From positions 682,001 to 746,000 of the forward strand of contig CAWKDN010000001.1 in assembly GCA_963848415.1 (NCBI GenBank): 64,000 bases of DNA. The letters are read 5' to 3'. The translations under genes were made by a program, and so were the position numbers. Source of the DNA: CAVQBC01 sp963848415 (GTDB taxonomy: Bacteria; Actinomycetota; Thermoleophilia; Solirubrobacterales; Solirubrobacteraceae). This document shows positions 35,640-43,363 of the stretch, one piece after another (the stretch's first letter is position 1; every line of letters begins with the position of its first letter). The notes under the pieces are model-generated. The model did no database searches. It saw only the letters and a list, made by a program, of their open reading frames with translations, and was not told the origin of the DNA.

Positions 35640-35668
35640 TTGACATTTCCGGGTACCAAGGGTCTAAT
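35640..35668 (+). promoter_or_regulatory. near-consensus sigma-70 promoter of the kinase operon
   Basis: TTGACA (35640-35645) and TCTAAT (35663-35668) are separated by 17 bases, the ideal spacing. It matches the housekeeping promoter consensus at 11 of 12 positions, unusual in this very GC-rich DNA. Transcription should start near 35675, about 90 bases before the kinase ATG. Confidence 0.8.
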
Positions 35669-35766
35669 CGCGCAACGGGTCCGCCGGCGGTGAGGGCGCC
35701 GGCGGCGAAGGTGAAGAAATCGTGGATCGTCCGCCCCGCGCGGCCGGCCACAGGGAGGAGAACGGC

Positions 35767-37347
35767 ATGGCTGAAGGTCCTTACCTGCTGGGCATCGACT
35801 TCGGGACGGGCGGCTCACGCGTCGGCATCTTCGACAAGGAAGGGACTCCGTCGGCGTTCAGCAGCGTCGAGTGGGAGACCAACTACCTGCGCAGCGGTTG
35901 GGCCGAGCAGGACCCGGACGAGTGGTGGCGGGCGCTGGTCCAGGCCGTCAAGGGCGCAATGTCCGAGAGTGGCGTCGCCGCCGAGGACATCGCCGGCATC
36001 TCGATCGACGCGACGTCGTCGACCGTCGTCGCGATGGACTCGAGCAACAACCACATCCGCCCGGCGATCATGTGGATGGACGTCCGCGCTTCCGACCAGG
36101 CGCGGCGCGTCGAGGAGACCGGCGACAAGGCGCTGAAGTACAACGGCTACGGCGCCGTCTCGGCCGAGTGGGGCCTGCCCAAGGTGATGTGGCTCAAGGA
36201 GAACGAGCCCGACACCTACAACAACGCCGCCGTGATCGCCGACTGCGGCGACTGGATGATCTACAAGCTCACCGGCGAATGGACCGGCTCGATCAACATG
36301 GCCAGCGCGAAGTACTACTACGACCGTGACGAGGGCGGCTACCCGCAGGGCCTGTACTCGGCCGTCGGCGTCGAGGACGTGCTCGAGAAGTACCCGCAGG
36401 ACGTCCTCGACCTCGGGGTCCCGGTCGGCGGCGGGCTGACGAAGGCCGCCGCGGACGAGCTGGGCCTCAAGGAGGGCACCCCGGTCGGCGAGGGCGCGAT
36501 CGATGCCTACGCCGGCGCGCTCGGGCTCGGCGTCGTCTCCCCCGGCACGATGGCCCTGATCACCGGCTCCTCGCACGTGATGATCGGCCAGGCGGCCGAG
36601 CCGATCTACGGCCAGGGCTTCTGGGGCGCCTACACCGACGCGATGATCCCCGGCCAGTACACGGTGGAGGCCGGCCAGGTCTCGACCGGGACGGTGGTCG
36701 CGTGGTTCAAGAACCGGTTCGCCGGCGAGGCGGTCAAGGAGGCCGAGAAGCGAGGCGTCGATCCCTACGAGGTCCTGACCGAGTGGGCGCTGGACGTGCC
36801 GATCGGCTCCGAGGGCCTGACGGTCATCGACTACTTCCAGGGCAACCGCTCCCCGTACACCGACCCTTACGCGCGCGGGATGTTCACGGGGCTCTCGCTC
36901 CGGCACGGTCCGGGGCACGTCTTCCGGGCGATCATCGAGGGCATCTGCTACGGCACGGAGCACATCTTCCGGACCATGCGCGGGCATGACTTCAACCCGC
37001 GCCTGAACGTGGTCTCCGGCGGGCCGACGAAGAGCGACCTGTGGATGCAGCTGCACGCCGACATCTCCGGGACGCCGATCTCGTTCACCAGGGTCTCCGA
37101 GGGCCCGGTGCTCGGATCGGCCATGGTCGCGGCGGTCGCCGCCGGGATCTACCCCGACATCCCGGCCGCGGCCGAGGGCATGGTCCACACCGAGCGCGTG
37201 CTCGAGCCCAACATGGAGGTCCACGACGAGTACAAGTTCTACGTCGACCAGTACATCGCGACGTATCCCGCGATGAAGGACATCATGCACAAGTCGGTGC
37301 AGCACGAGTCCGAGCGCGGGTCAACGGCCGCAGCTGCGGAGGCCTAG
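35767..37347 (+). CDS. FGGY-family carbohydrate kinase (ribulokinase-like)
   Basis: A 526-residue sugar or polyol kinase. ATP-binding and FGGY signatures: L-L-G-I-D-F-G-T-G-G-S-R-V at 6-18, W-A-E-Q-D-P-D-E-W-W at about 47, I-S-I-D-A-T-S-S-T at about 78, G-A-I-D-A-Y-A-G-A-L at about 242 with the likely catalytic Asp, and V-V-S-G-G-P-T-K-S at about 416. The sequence looks nearer to ribulokinases than to glycerol kinases, but the substrate cannot be fixed. GGAGG lies 9 bases before the ATG. It is first in an operon with two glycerol-phosphate dehydrogenase-type genes. Confidence 0.82.
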   Translation: MAEGPYLLGIDFGTGGSRVGIFDKEGTPSAFSSVEWETNYLRSGWAEQDPDEWWRALVQAVKGAMSESGVAAEDIAGISIDATSSTVVAMDSSNNHIRPAIMWMDVRASDQARRVEETGDKALKYNGYGAVSAEWGLPKVMWLKENEPDTYNNAAVIADCGDWMIYKLTGEWTGSINMASAKYYYDRDEGGYPQGLYSAVGVEDVLEKYPQDVLDLGVPVGGGLTKAAADELGLKEGTPVGEGAIDAYAGALGLGVVSPGTMALITGSSHVMIGQAAEPIYGQGFWGAYTDAMIPGQYTVEAGQVSTGTVVAWFKNRFAGEAVKEAEKRGVDPYEVLTEWALDVPIGSEGLTVIDYFQGNRSPYTDPYARGMFTGLSLRHGPGHVFRAIIEGICYGTEHIFRTMRGHDFNPRLNVVSGGPTKSDLWMQLHADISGTPISFTRVSEGPVLGSAMVAAVAAGIYPDIPAAAEGMVHTERVLEPNMEVHDEYKFYVDQYIATYPAMKDIMHKSVQHESERGSTAAAAEA

Positions 37348-37372
37348 CAAGCTCAAGCGGGTGCGTACGGTC

Positions 37373-37404
37373 GCGGTCGGTCGGGCAGGAACCCGACCGA
37401 CCGC
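37373..37404. promoter_or_regulatory. 13-bp perfect hairpin between kinase and dehydrogenase genes
   Basis: Two perfectly complementary 13-base arms, 37373-37385 and 37392-37404, flank the loop CAGGAA. It lies in the 78-base gap between kinase and G1PDH genes. There is no following T-run, so it may be an mRNA processing or stability element that sets the ratio of the two products rather than a full terminator. Confidence 0.6.
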
Positions 37405-37425
37405 CGATACGAGCAGGAGGTTTCG

Positions 37426-38790
37426 ATGCGCGACGACCTGATCAAGACGGCGCTCGCCGGGGCGACCGACACCAAGGACGTGACGATCGGGCCGGGCGTG
37501 ATCTCCTCGGTCGACGAGCTGTTCGCCGCGAGCTTCGGCGACGCGACCGCGGTGGTCGTCGCCGACGAGAACACCTTCGAGGTCGCCGGCCGCGCGGTCC
37601 AGGAGCGCCTCGAGGCCGCCGGGCGCATGCTCGAGGAGCCCTACGTCTTCCCGGGCAAGCCGACGATCCACGGCGACTACGTGCACATCAAGCCGCTGAT
37701 CGAGTCGCTGCGCACCCACGACGCGATCGCGGTCGCGGTCGGAGCCGGCAGCCTCAACGACATCGCCAAGCGCGCCTCCTACGAGTGCGAGCGGCCCTAC
37801 ATGAACGTCGCCACCGCCGCCTCGATGGACGGCTACACCGCCTTCGGCGCCGCGATCTCCGTCGAGGGCTACAAGCAGACGCTCACCTGCCCGGCGCCGC
37901 GCGCCGTGCTGGCCGACCTCGAGGTGCTCACGAGCGCGCCGCCGGACATGACCGCGGCCGGCTACGCGGACCTGCTGGCCAAGATCACCGCCGGAGCCGA
38001 CTGGATCGTCGCGGACACGCTCGAGGTCGAGCCGATCGACGGGGACGTGTGGAAGCTGGTGCAGGGCCCGCTGCGCGACGCCACCGCGAACCCCGCGGAG
38101 CTGGCCGCCGGCGAGGAGGGCCCGATGGACGCCCTGATCGAGGGCCTCATCATGTCCGGCCTCGCGATGCAGGCGGCGGCCTCTTCGCGCCCGGCGTCGG
38201 GCGCCGAGCACCAGTTCAGCCACCTGTGGGAGATGGAGGGCCTCGGCTACGACGACGACCCGCCGCTCTCGCACGGCTTCAAGGTCGGGGTCGGCTCGAT
38301 CTCGATGGCCGCGCTCTACGAGCGCCTGCTCGAGCGTGACCTCTCCCAGCTCGACGTCGACGCGATCGTGTCGGGCTGGCCGAGCGCGGAGGAGGTCGAG
38401 CGGCGCGTGCGCGAGACCCACACGACGCCCGGGCTCGACGAGGCCGCGGTCAAGGAAGCGCTGGCCAAGTACATCGAGCCGGACGCGCTGCGCGCCCGCC
38501 TCGAGCTGCTCTCCGAGCGCTGGCCCGACCTGCGCGAGCGGCTGCAGGAGCAGCTCATGGGCGCCGACGAGCTGCGCGACAAGCTGCTGGCGGCGGGCTG
38601 CCCCGTCGGCCCGGCCGACATCGGGCTCGACGTCGAGCGCTTCCGCGACACCTACTACCGCGCGCAGATGATCCGCCGCCGCTACACGTCGCTGGACCTG
38701 GCCAACGAGACCGGCCTCCTGCTGCCGCTCGTCGACGAGCTGTTCGCCGACGGCGGCTTCTGGGCGCGGCACGCGACCACCACCGCATAG
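37426..38790 (+). CDS. araM: sn-glycerol-1-phosphate dehydrogenase (AraM/EgsA type)
   Basis: A 454-residue iron/nickel/zinc alcohol dehydrogenase-fold protein. It has an NAD(P)-binding segment with A-V-G-A-G-S-L-N-D-I-A-K at about 103-114, T-A-A-S-M-D-G-Y near 127, and metal-binding His in S-G-A-E-H-Q-F-S-H-L-W-E and L-S-H-G-F-K-V-G. This matches the G1PDH family, which reduces dihydroxyacetone phosphate to sn-glycerol-1-phosphate; AraM of Bacillus is the bacterial reference. It is some 60 residues longer than AraM at the C-terminus, with a helical tail. AGGAGG precedes the ATG. It is followed after 12 bases by the G3PDH gene. Confidence 0.85.
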   Translation: MRDDLIKTALAGATDTKDVTIGPGVISSVDELFAASFGDATAVVVADENTFEVAGRAVQERLEAAGRMLEEPYVFPGKPTIHGDYVHIKPLIESLRTHDAIAVAVGAGSLNDIAKRASYECERPYMNVATAASMDGYTAFGAAISVEGYKQTLTCPAPRAVLADLEVLTSAPPDMTAAGYADLLAKITAGADWIVADTLEVEPIDGDVWKLVQGPLRDATANPAELAAGEEGPMDALIEGLIMSGLAMQAAASSRPASGAEHQFSHLWEMEGLGYDDDPPLSHGFKVGVGSISMAALYERLLERDLSQLDVDAIVSGWPSAEEVERRVRETHTTPGLDEAAVKEALAKYIEPDALRARLELLSERWPDLRERLQEQLMGADELRDKLLAAGCPVGPADIGLDVERFRDTYYRAQMIRRRYTSLDLANETGLLLPLVDELFADGGFWARHATTTA

Positions 38791-38802
38791 GAGACCTTCA
38801 CG

Positions 38803-39879
38803 ATGGCCACCGTCGCAGTCCTCGGCTCCGGGATCATGGGCTCCGCGCTCGCGGTCCCGCTGACCGACAACGGCCACGAGGTCCGCCTCGTCGGCACGCA
38901 CCTGGACCGGGAGATCATCGACTCGGTCAAGTCGAGCCGGATCCACCCGAACCTCGACCTGCAGCTGCCCGAGGGCGTCAGCGGCTACCAGCTCGAGGAG
39001 GCCGAGGCGGCCTTCGACGGCGCGGAGATCGTGCTCAGCGGCGTGAACTCCTTCGGGGTCGAGTGGGCGAGCGAGCAGCTGGCACGGCTGCTCAGGCCCG
39101 GCCAGCTGCTGATCGCGATCGCCAAGGGCATGCAGGCCTCCGAGGACGGCGACCTGCGGATCCTGCCCGAGGTGCTGGTCGAGCAGCTCACCGACGAGCA
39201 GCGCGCCGAGATCCCCGTGTCGGCCATTATCGGCCCGTCGATCGCCGGCGAGGTCGCCGTGCGCCGCGACACGTGCGTGATCTTCGCCGGCTCCGACCAG
39301 GCTGCGAACGAGCACCTGGCAGAGACGTGGCGGACCGACCGCTACCACGTCTGGACGACCACCGACATGCTCGGGGGCGAGATCTGCGCTGCGATGAAGA
39401 ACTGCTACGCGCTCGGGGTCGGCTTCGCCGAGGGCATGCTCGAGGGCCTCGGCGAGGCGGACGGCTTGTACCGGGCCCACAACTACGAGGCGGCCCTGTT
39501 CGCGCAGGGCGCGCTCGAGATGCGCCAGATGGTCGATCTCCTGGGCGGGCGCAGCGAGACGGCCAACGGCCTGGCGGCGGTCGGCGACTGCTACGTCACG
39601 AGCGCGGGCGGGCGCAACGTGAAGGTCGGGCGCCTGCTCGGCGCGGGCCGCAAGTTCACCGAGGCCAAGGAGGAGCTCGGCAACCCGACGCTCGAGGGCG
39701 CCGCGGCGATCACGGTCATCGGCGGCGCGCTGCCGAAGCTCACCGAGCGCGGCTTGATCGCGGCCGAGGACTACCCGCTGCTGCGCCATCTGTACGAGGT
39801 GATCGCGCTCGAGCAGCCGCTCGACATGCCGTGGGACCGCTTCTACACCGGCGACCCGGCCGCCTCGACGACCGGCTGA
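38803..39879 (+). CDS. NAD(P)-dependent glycerol-3-phosphate dehydrogenase (GpsA-like)
   Basis: A 358-residue protein with an N-terminal Rossmann motif V-L-G-S-G-I-M-G-S-A at 5-14, I-A-K-G-M at about 107, G-P-S-I-A-G-E-V at about 145, the catalytic Lys in C-A-A-M-K-N, and R-N-V-K-V-G. This is the GpsA family, which interconverts dihydroxyacetone phosphate and sn-glycerol-3-phosphate. The glycine motif and the total length are slightly unusual for housekeeping GpsA, so a specialised sugar-phosphate dehydrogenase is possible. It is third in the kinase operon, only 12 bases after the AraM-type gene. Confidence 0.82.
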   Translation: MATVAVLGSGIMGSALAVPLTDNGHEVRLVGTHLDREIIDSVKSSRIHPNLDLQLPEGVSGYQLEEAEAAFDGAEIVLSGVNSFGVEWASEQLARLLRPGQLLIAIAKGMQASEDGDLRILPEVLVEQLTDEQRAEIPVSAIIGPSIAGEVAVRRDTCVIFAGSDQAANEHLAETWRTDRYHVWTTTDMLGGEICAAMKNCYALGVGFAEGMLEGLGEADGLYRAHNYEAALFAQGALEMRQMVDLLGGRSETANGLAAVGDCYVTSAGGRNVKVGRLLGAGRKFTEAKEELGNPTLEGAAAITVIGGALPKLTERGLIAAEDYPLLRHLYEVIALEQPLDMPWDRFYTGDPAASTTG

Positions 39880-39885
39880 GCCCGC

Positions 39886-40371
39886 GTGGGCCGGCTCGTC
39901 GTCCAGCAGTTCGTCAGCACGGACGGCTTCGCGGCCGACGAGCGCGGCGAGTTCGACCTCTTCGAGCACGTCGAGGGTGACCCCGCAGTCCGAGCACGAG
40001 CTCGTCGCCCCGCGCATCAACGCGCTGCCCAAGTACGTCTTCTCGCGGTCGCTGACCGAGGCGCCATGGGGCGACTACGCGCCGGCGACGATCGTTGACA
40101 GCGACGCCCGAGACGGTCGAGCGCCTCAAGCGGGAGGTCGACGGCGACCTGATCCTGAGGGCAGCCTCGCGCTGACCCACAGCCTGCTCGGCGCGGGCGC
40201 GGTCGACGGCGTGCGCCTGGTCGTGCTGCCGGTGGCGATCGGGTCGGGCCGCGGGTGTTCCCGGCGGGCGGGCCGCCGCTGGCGCTGCGGCTGCTCGGCA
40301 GCCAGACGTTCGACTCGCTGGTCGCGGTGGACTACGCCGTCGGCGACGGCACCCAGCCCTCGCGCGGCTGA
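39886..40371 (+). pseudogene. decayed RibD-C/dihydrofolate reductase-like gene
   Basis: Frame one begins at a GTG with G-R-L-V-V-Q-Q-F-V-S-T-D-G-F-A-A-D and F-D-L-F-E-H-V, the usual N-terminus of small RibD-C/DHFR-like proteins. It then jumps (loss of an estimated 35-45 codons and a frame change near 39977) to E-L-V-A-P-R-I-N-A-L-P-K-Y-V-F-S-R. Further frame changes near 40095, 40158 and 40254 are needed to read E-T-V-E-R-L-K-R-E-V-D-G-D and the end F-P-A-G-G-P-P-L-A-L-R-L, stop at 40371. At least four disruptions make this an old pseudogene. Confidence 0.82.
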
Positions 40372-40421
40372 GGGGGACGCCACCTCGTGTGTCCGCGGGC
40401 GCGCGTGGGTAGCGCACGCCC

Positions 40422-40832
40422 GTGGCCCGCGAGAGCAGCCCGCCTCCCAGCGCCACCCCGTTCCTGCCCGAGCGCAGGAGCTTGGCCGCGTTGCGCGAGG
40501 CGGCAGGGGTCTGCGAGGGCTGCCATCCGCCGAAGAAGTCTGAGGTCGACGCCTGCCTGCCGTGGCTGCGCGAGGAGCTCCGGGCTGTCGGCCCCGAGGC
40601 GCTCGTCCTGCTCGGGGCCACCGCCGCCAAGGCGCTGCTCGGCTCGTCCTTCCGCCTGACGGCGAGCCGCGGCAGCCGGCTGGACTCCGAGCTCGCGCCG
40701 TTCGTGATCGCGACGATCCACCCGTCGGCGATCCTGCGCTCGCGCGACGACGCGGCGCGCATCGCCGAGCGCGCCGCGTTCACCCGCGACCTCGAGACGG
40801 TCGCCGCCCACCTCGCCGCCATCGCGGCCTGA
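40422..40832 (+). pseudogene. UdgX-type uracil-DNA glycosylase, catalytic core deleted in frame
   Basis: The open frame of 136 codons starts like UdgX/family-4-type proteins (R-R-S-L-A-A-L-R-E-A-A ... C-E-G-C) and then jumps directly to the second half (S-E-V-D-A-C-L-P-W-L, L-L-G-A-T-A-A-K-A-L-L-G, I-H-P-S-A-I-L-R). Roughly 70 residues are missing, including the G-E-x-P-G motif that activates water and the R-R-I-H loop whose His bonds covalently to DNA in UdgX. The deletion kept the reading frame, so a protein may still be made, but it cannot be a glycosylase. It directly follows the dead RibD-like gene. Confidence 0.78.
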
Positions 40833-40924
40833 CGCCGCCGCGACCTCCACGCCCCGCGCCGGCGGCCGCGCCGGCTACACGGCGGGTTTGGCATTGCGCC
40901 CCGAAGGTGAAAACCTCCGGGCGC

Positions 40925-42373
40925 ATGGACCTCGACCTGCTCGTCATCGGCTCCGGCCCGAGCGGCCAGAAGGCCGCCATCCAGGCGTCCAAGCTCGGCA
41001 AGAGCGTCGCCGTCGTCGAGCGCCGCGGCCGGCTCGGCGGCAACTCGATCCACACGGGCACGATCCCGTCCAAGACGCTGCGCGAGGCCGTGCTCGACGA
41101 GCTGGCGCGCCGGCCGCTGGACATCCCGGACCCGATGCATCCGGAGCAGCACGACCGCGCCGCGATCGACTTCCTCCTCGACCGCACCGCGCGCGTGGTC
41201 GGCGCCGAGACCGCGGTGGTGCGCGAGCAGTTCCGGCGCAACGGCGTCGGCGTGCTGATCGGCGACGCGGCCTTCGTGGACCCCCATACGGTCCGGGTGA
41301 CCAACGAGGACGGGGAGCGCAACTACGACGCCCAGCAGATCATCATCGCCGTCGGCACGAACCCGGCCCGCCCGATGGGCGTCGAGTTCGACGACGAGTC
41401 GGTGATCGACTCCGACGGGCTGCTGCGGATGCACCAGCGCGTGCCGAAGTCGATGACCGTCGTGGGCGCCGGGGTGATCGGGGTCGAGTACGCGTCGATC
41501 TTCGGCGCGCTCGGCACCAAGGTGACGGTGATCGACAAGCGCCGGCGGGTGCTGGAGTTCCTCGACGGCGAGATCGGCGAGGCGCTGCAGTACCTCCTGC
41601 GCCGGCGCAACGTCACCTTCCGCCTCAACGAGGCGGTCGCCAAGGTCTCGCTGCGGGAGGACGGGCACGGCGCCGTGCTGGATCTCGAGTCGGGCAAGCA
41701 GGTGATGTCCGAGACCGTGCTCTACGCGACCGGGCGCCAGGGCGCGACCGACGACCTCGACCTCGACGCCATCGGCCTGCAGGCCGACAAGCGCGGGCGC
41801 ATCCCGACCGACGCGGACTACCGGACCTCGGTGCCGCACGTCTTCGCCGTCGGCGACGTCGCCGGCGGGGGGCTGGCGGCGACGGCGATGGAGCAGGGCC
41901 GCCTGGCCGCGCTGCACGCGTTCGCGGAGCCCGTCACGACGTTGCCCGAGCTGGTGCCGACCGGCGTCTACTCGATCCCGGAGATCAGCATGGTGGGGCG
42001 CACCGAGGAGGAGCTGACCGAGGCGGCCGTGCCCTACGTGAGCGGGATCGCCCGCTGGTCGGAGCTCGCGCGCGGCCTGATGTCCGGCGACGAGGACGGA
42101 ATGCTCAAGCTGCTGGTCTCCCCCGACGACCGCTCGCTGCTCGGCGTCCATGTGCTCGGCACGGGGGCGACAGATCTCGTGCACATCGGCCAGGCCGTCA
42201 TGGGCGGACGCAACTCCGTCGACTTCCTGGTGCAGGCCGTCTTCAACTACCCGACGTTCGCCGAGTCCTACAAGGTCGCCGCGCTGGACGCGGTCAACCG
42301 GATGGCCCCGCCGGTCCCGCCCGCCGAAGAGGTGAGCGAGACGCCCGAGGAGGAGGCTGCGGCGAAAGCCTAG
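40925..42373 (+). CDS. sthA: soluble pyridine nucleotide transhydrogenase
   Basis: A 482-residue flavoprotein. FAD motif I-G-S-G-P-S-G-Q at 8-15, then G-G-N-S-I-H-T-G-T-I-P-S-K at about 38-50: the redox Cys pair of related disulfide reductases is absent, as in SthA (where the segment ends G-T-I-P-S-K). NAD motif V-G-A-G-V-I-G-V-E-Y-A near 178, and C-terminal F-N-Y-P-T-F-A-E-S-Y-K-V-A-A-L. It balances NADH and NADPH pools in the cytosol. The TAG stop is shared in a CTAG with the convergent desaturase gene. Confidence 0.93.
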   Translation: MDLDLLVIGSGPSGQKAAIQASKLGKSVAVVERRGRLGGNSIHTGTIPSKTLREAVLDELARRPLDIPDPMHPEQHDRAAIDFLLDRTARVVGAETAVVREQFRRNGVGVLIGDAAFVDPHTVRVTNEDGERNYDAQQIIIAVGTNPARPMGVEFDDESVIDSDGLLRMHQRVPKSMTVVGAGVIGVEYASIFGALGTKVTVIDKRRRVLEFLDGEIGEALQYLLRRRNVTFRLNEAVAKVSLREDGHGAVLDLESGKQVMSETVLYATGRQGATDDLDLDAIGLQADKRGRIPTDADYRTSVPHVFAVGDVAGGGLAATAMEQGRLAALHAFAEPVTTLPELVPTGVYSIPEISMVGRTEEELTEAAVPYVSGIARWSELARGLMSGDEDGMLKLLVSPDDRSLLGVHVLGTGATDLVHIGQAVMGGRNSVDFLVQAVFNYPTFAESYKVAALDAVNRMAPPVPPAEEVSETPEEEAAAKA

Positions 42374-43332
42374 GTGGCGAGCTTGCGCTCCTGGCGCTCG
42401 GGCGCCACGCGCACGACGTCCCACGCGAGCCCCAGCTTCTCGAGCCCCCAGATCACCATCGCGGAGGGATCGAGCTCCCACGGCCGCAGCCCGTGCCGCG
42501 CCGAGGTCGGGAAGGCGTGGTGGTTGTTGTGCCAGGACTCGCCGAACGTCGGCAGCGAGAGCCAGAAGACGTTGCGCGACTCGTCCTTGGTGTCAAAGCG
42601 CTTGCGGCCCACGAAGTGGCACAGCGAGTTGATGCTGTAGGTCATGTGGTGCAGCACGAAGACCCGCACGAGGCCGCCCCACAGCATCGCGGTCAGCGCC
42701 GTCGTCAGCGAGCCGCCGATCAGCCAGCCGAGGCCGAAGGGCACGAGGAAGCCGACGAGCACCCACAGGATGAAGGTGCGGTTGACGAAGCGCATCACCG
42801 GGTCGGCGATCAGGTCGGGCGCGTAGCGCGTCTTCAGTCCGCGCTGGGTGTGGATGAACAGCCACCCGACGTGCGCGTGGTAGAGGCCGCGCAGCGCGCC
42901 GCTGATGCCGTGGCCGTGGTCGACGTGCGGGCTGTGCGGGTCGCCCTCGCGGTCGGAGAACGCGTGGTGCTTGCGGTGGTCGGCCACCCAGGCGATCACC
43001 GGGCCCTCGATCGCGCACGAGCCGCAGGCGGCGAGCACGGCGCGCGTCACCGGTCCCGTCTTGAAGGCGCGGTGGGTGAACAGCCGGTGGAAGCCGACCG
43101 TGATCCCGAACCCCGTCAGCAGGTAGCAGATGACGAACACGGCGATGTCCGACGGGTGCAGCCAGCCCTCCCACGCCTGCCAGGCCGCGAAGCCCAGGGC
43201 GATGAACGGCAACACCGTGATGGTGCCGGTGATGATCCGATCGCGCGTCTCGTTGGCCACCGGCTGGATGTCGTCGCGCACCGGTCCCGAGCCTGCCCCC
43301 GACGTCACCGGCGGCGCGTCTGCAACGGCCAT
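42370..43332 (-). CDS. membrane acyl-CoA/acyl-lipid delta-9 desaturase
   Basis: A 320-residue integral membrane di-iron desaturase with the three His boxes H-R-L-F-T-H, H-R-K-H-H and H-N-N-H-H, and four hydrophobic helices. The pattern G-x-x-x-G-F-H-R-L-F-T-H-R and W-H-N-N-H-H-A-F is characteristic of delta-9 acyl desaturases. It introduces a double bond into membrane fatty acids, the substrate class on which the nearby cfa gene product would act. GGGAGGAGG precedes the ATG. Its N-terminal 25 residues are flexible. Confidence 0.92.
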   Translation of the reverse strand: MAVADAPPVTSGAGSGPVRDDIQPVANETRDRIITGTITVLPFIALGFAAWQAWEGWLHPSDIAVFVICYLLTGFGITVGFHRLFTHRAFKTGPVTRAVLAACGSCAIEGPVIAWVADHRKHHAFSDREGDPHSPHVDHGHGISGALRGLYHAHVGWLFIHTQRGLKTRYAPDLIADPVMRFVNRTFILWVLVGFLVPFGLGWLIGGSLTTALTAMLWGGLVRVFVLHHMTYSINSLCHFVGRKRFDTKDESRNVFWLSLPTFGESWHNNHHAFPTSARHGLRPWELDPSAMVIWGLEKLGLAWDVVRVAPERQERKLAT

Positions 43333-43363
43333 GCCGCCTCCTCCCTTTCCTCTTAGGAGCCCC

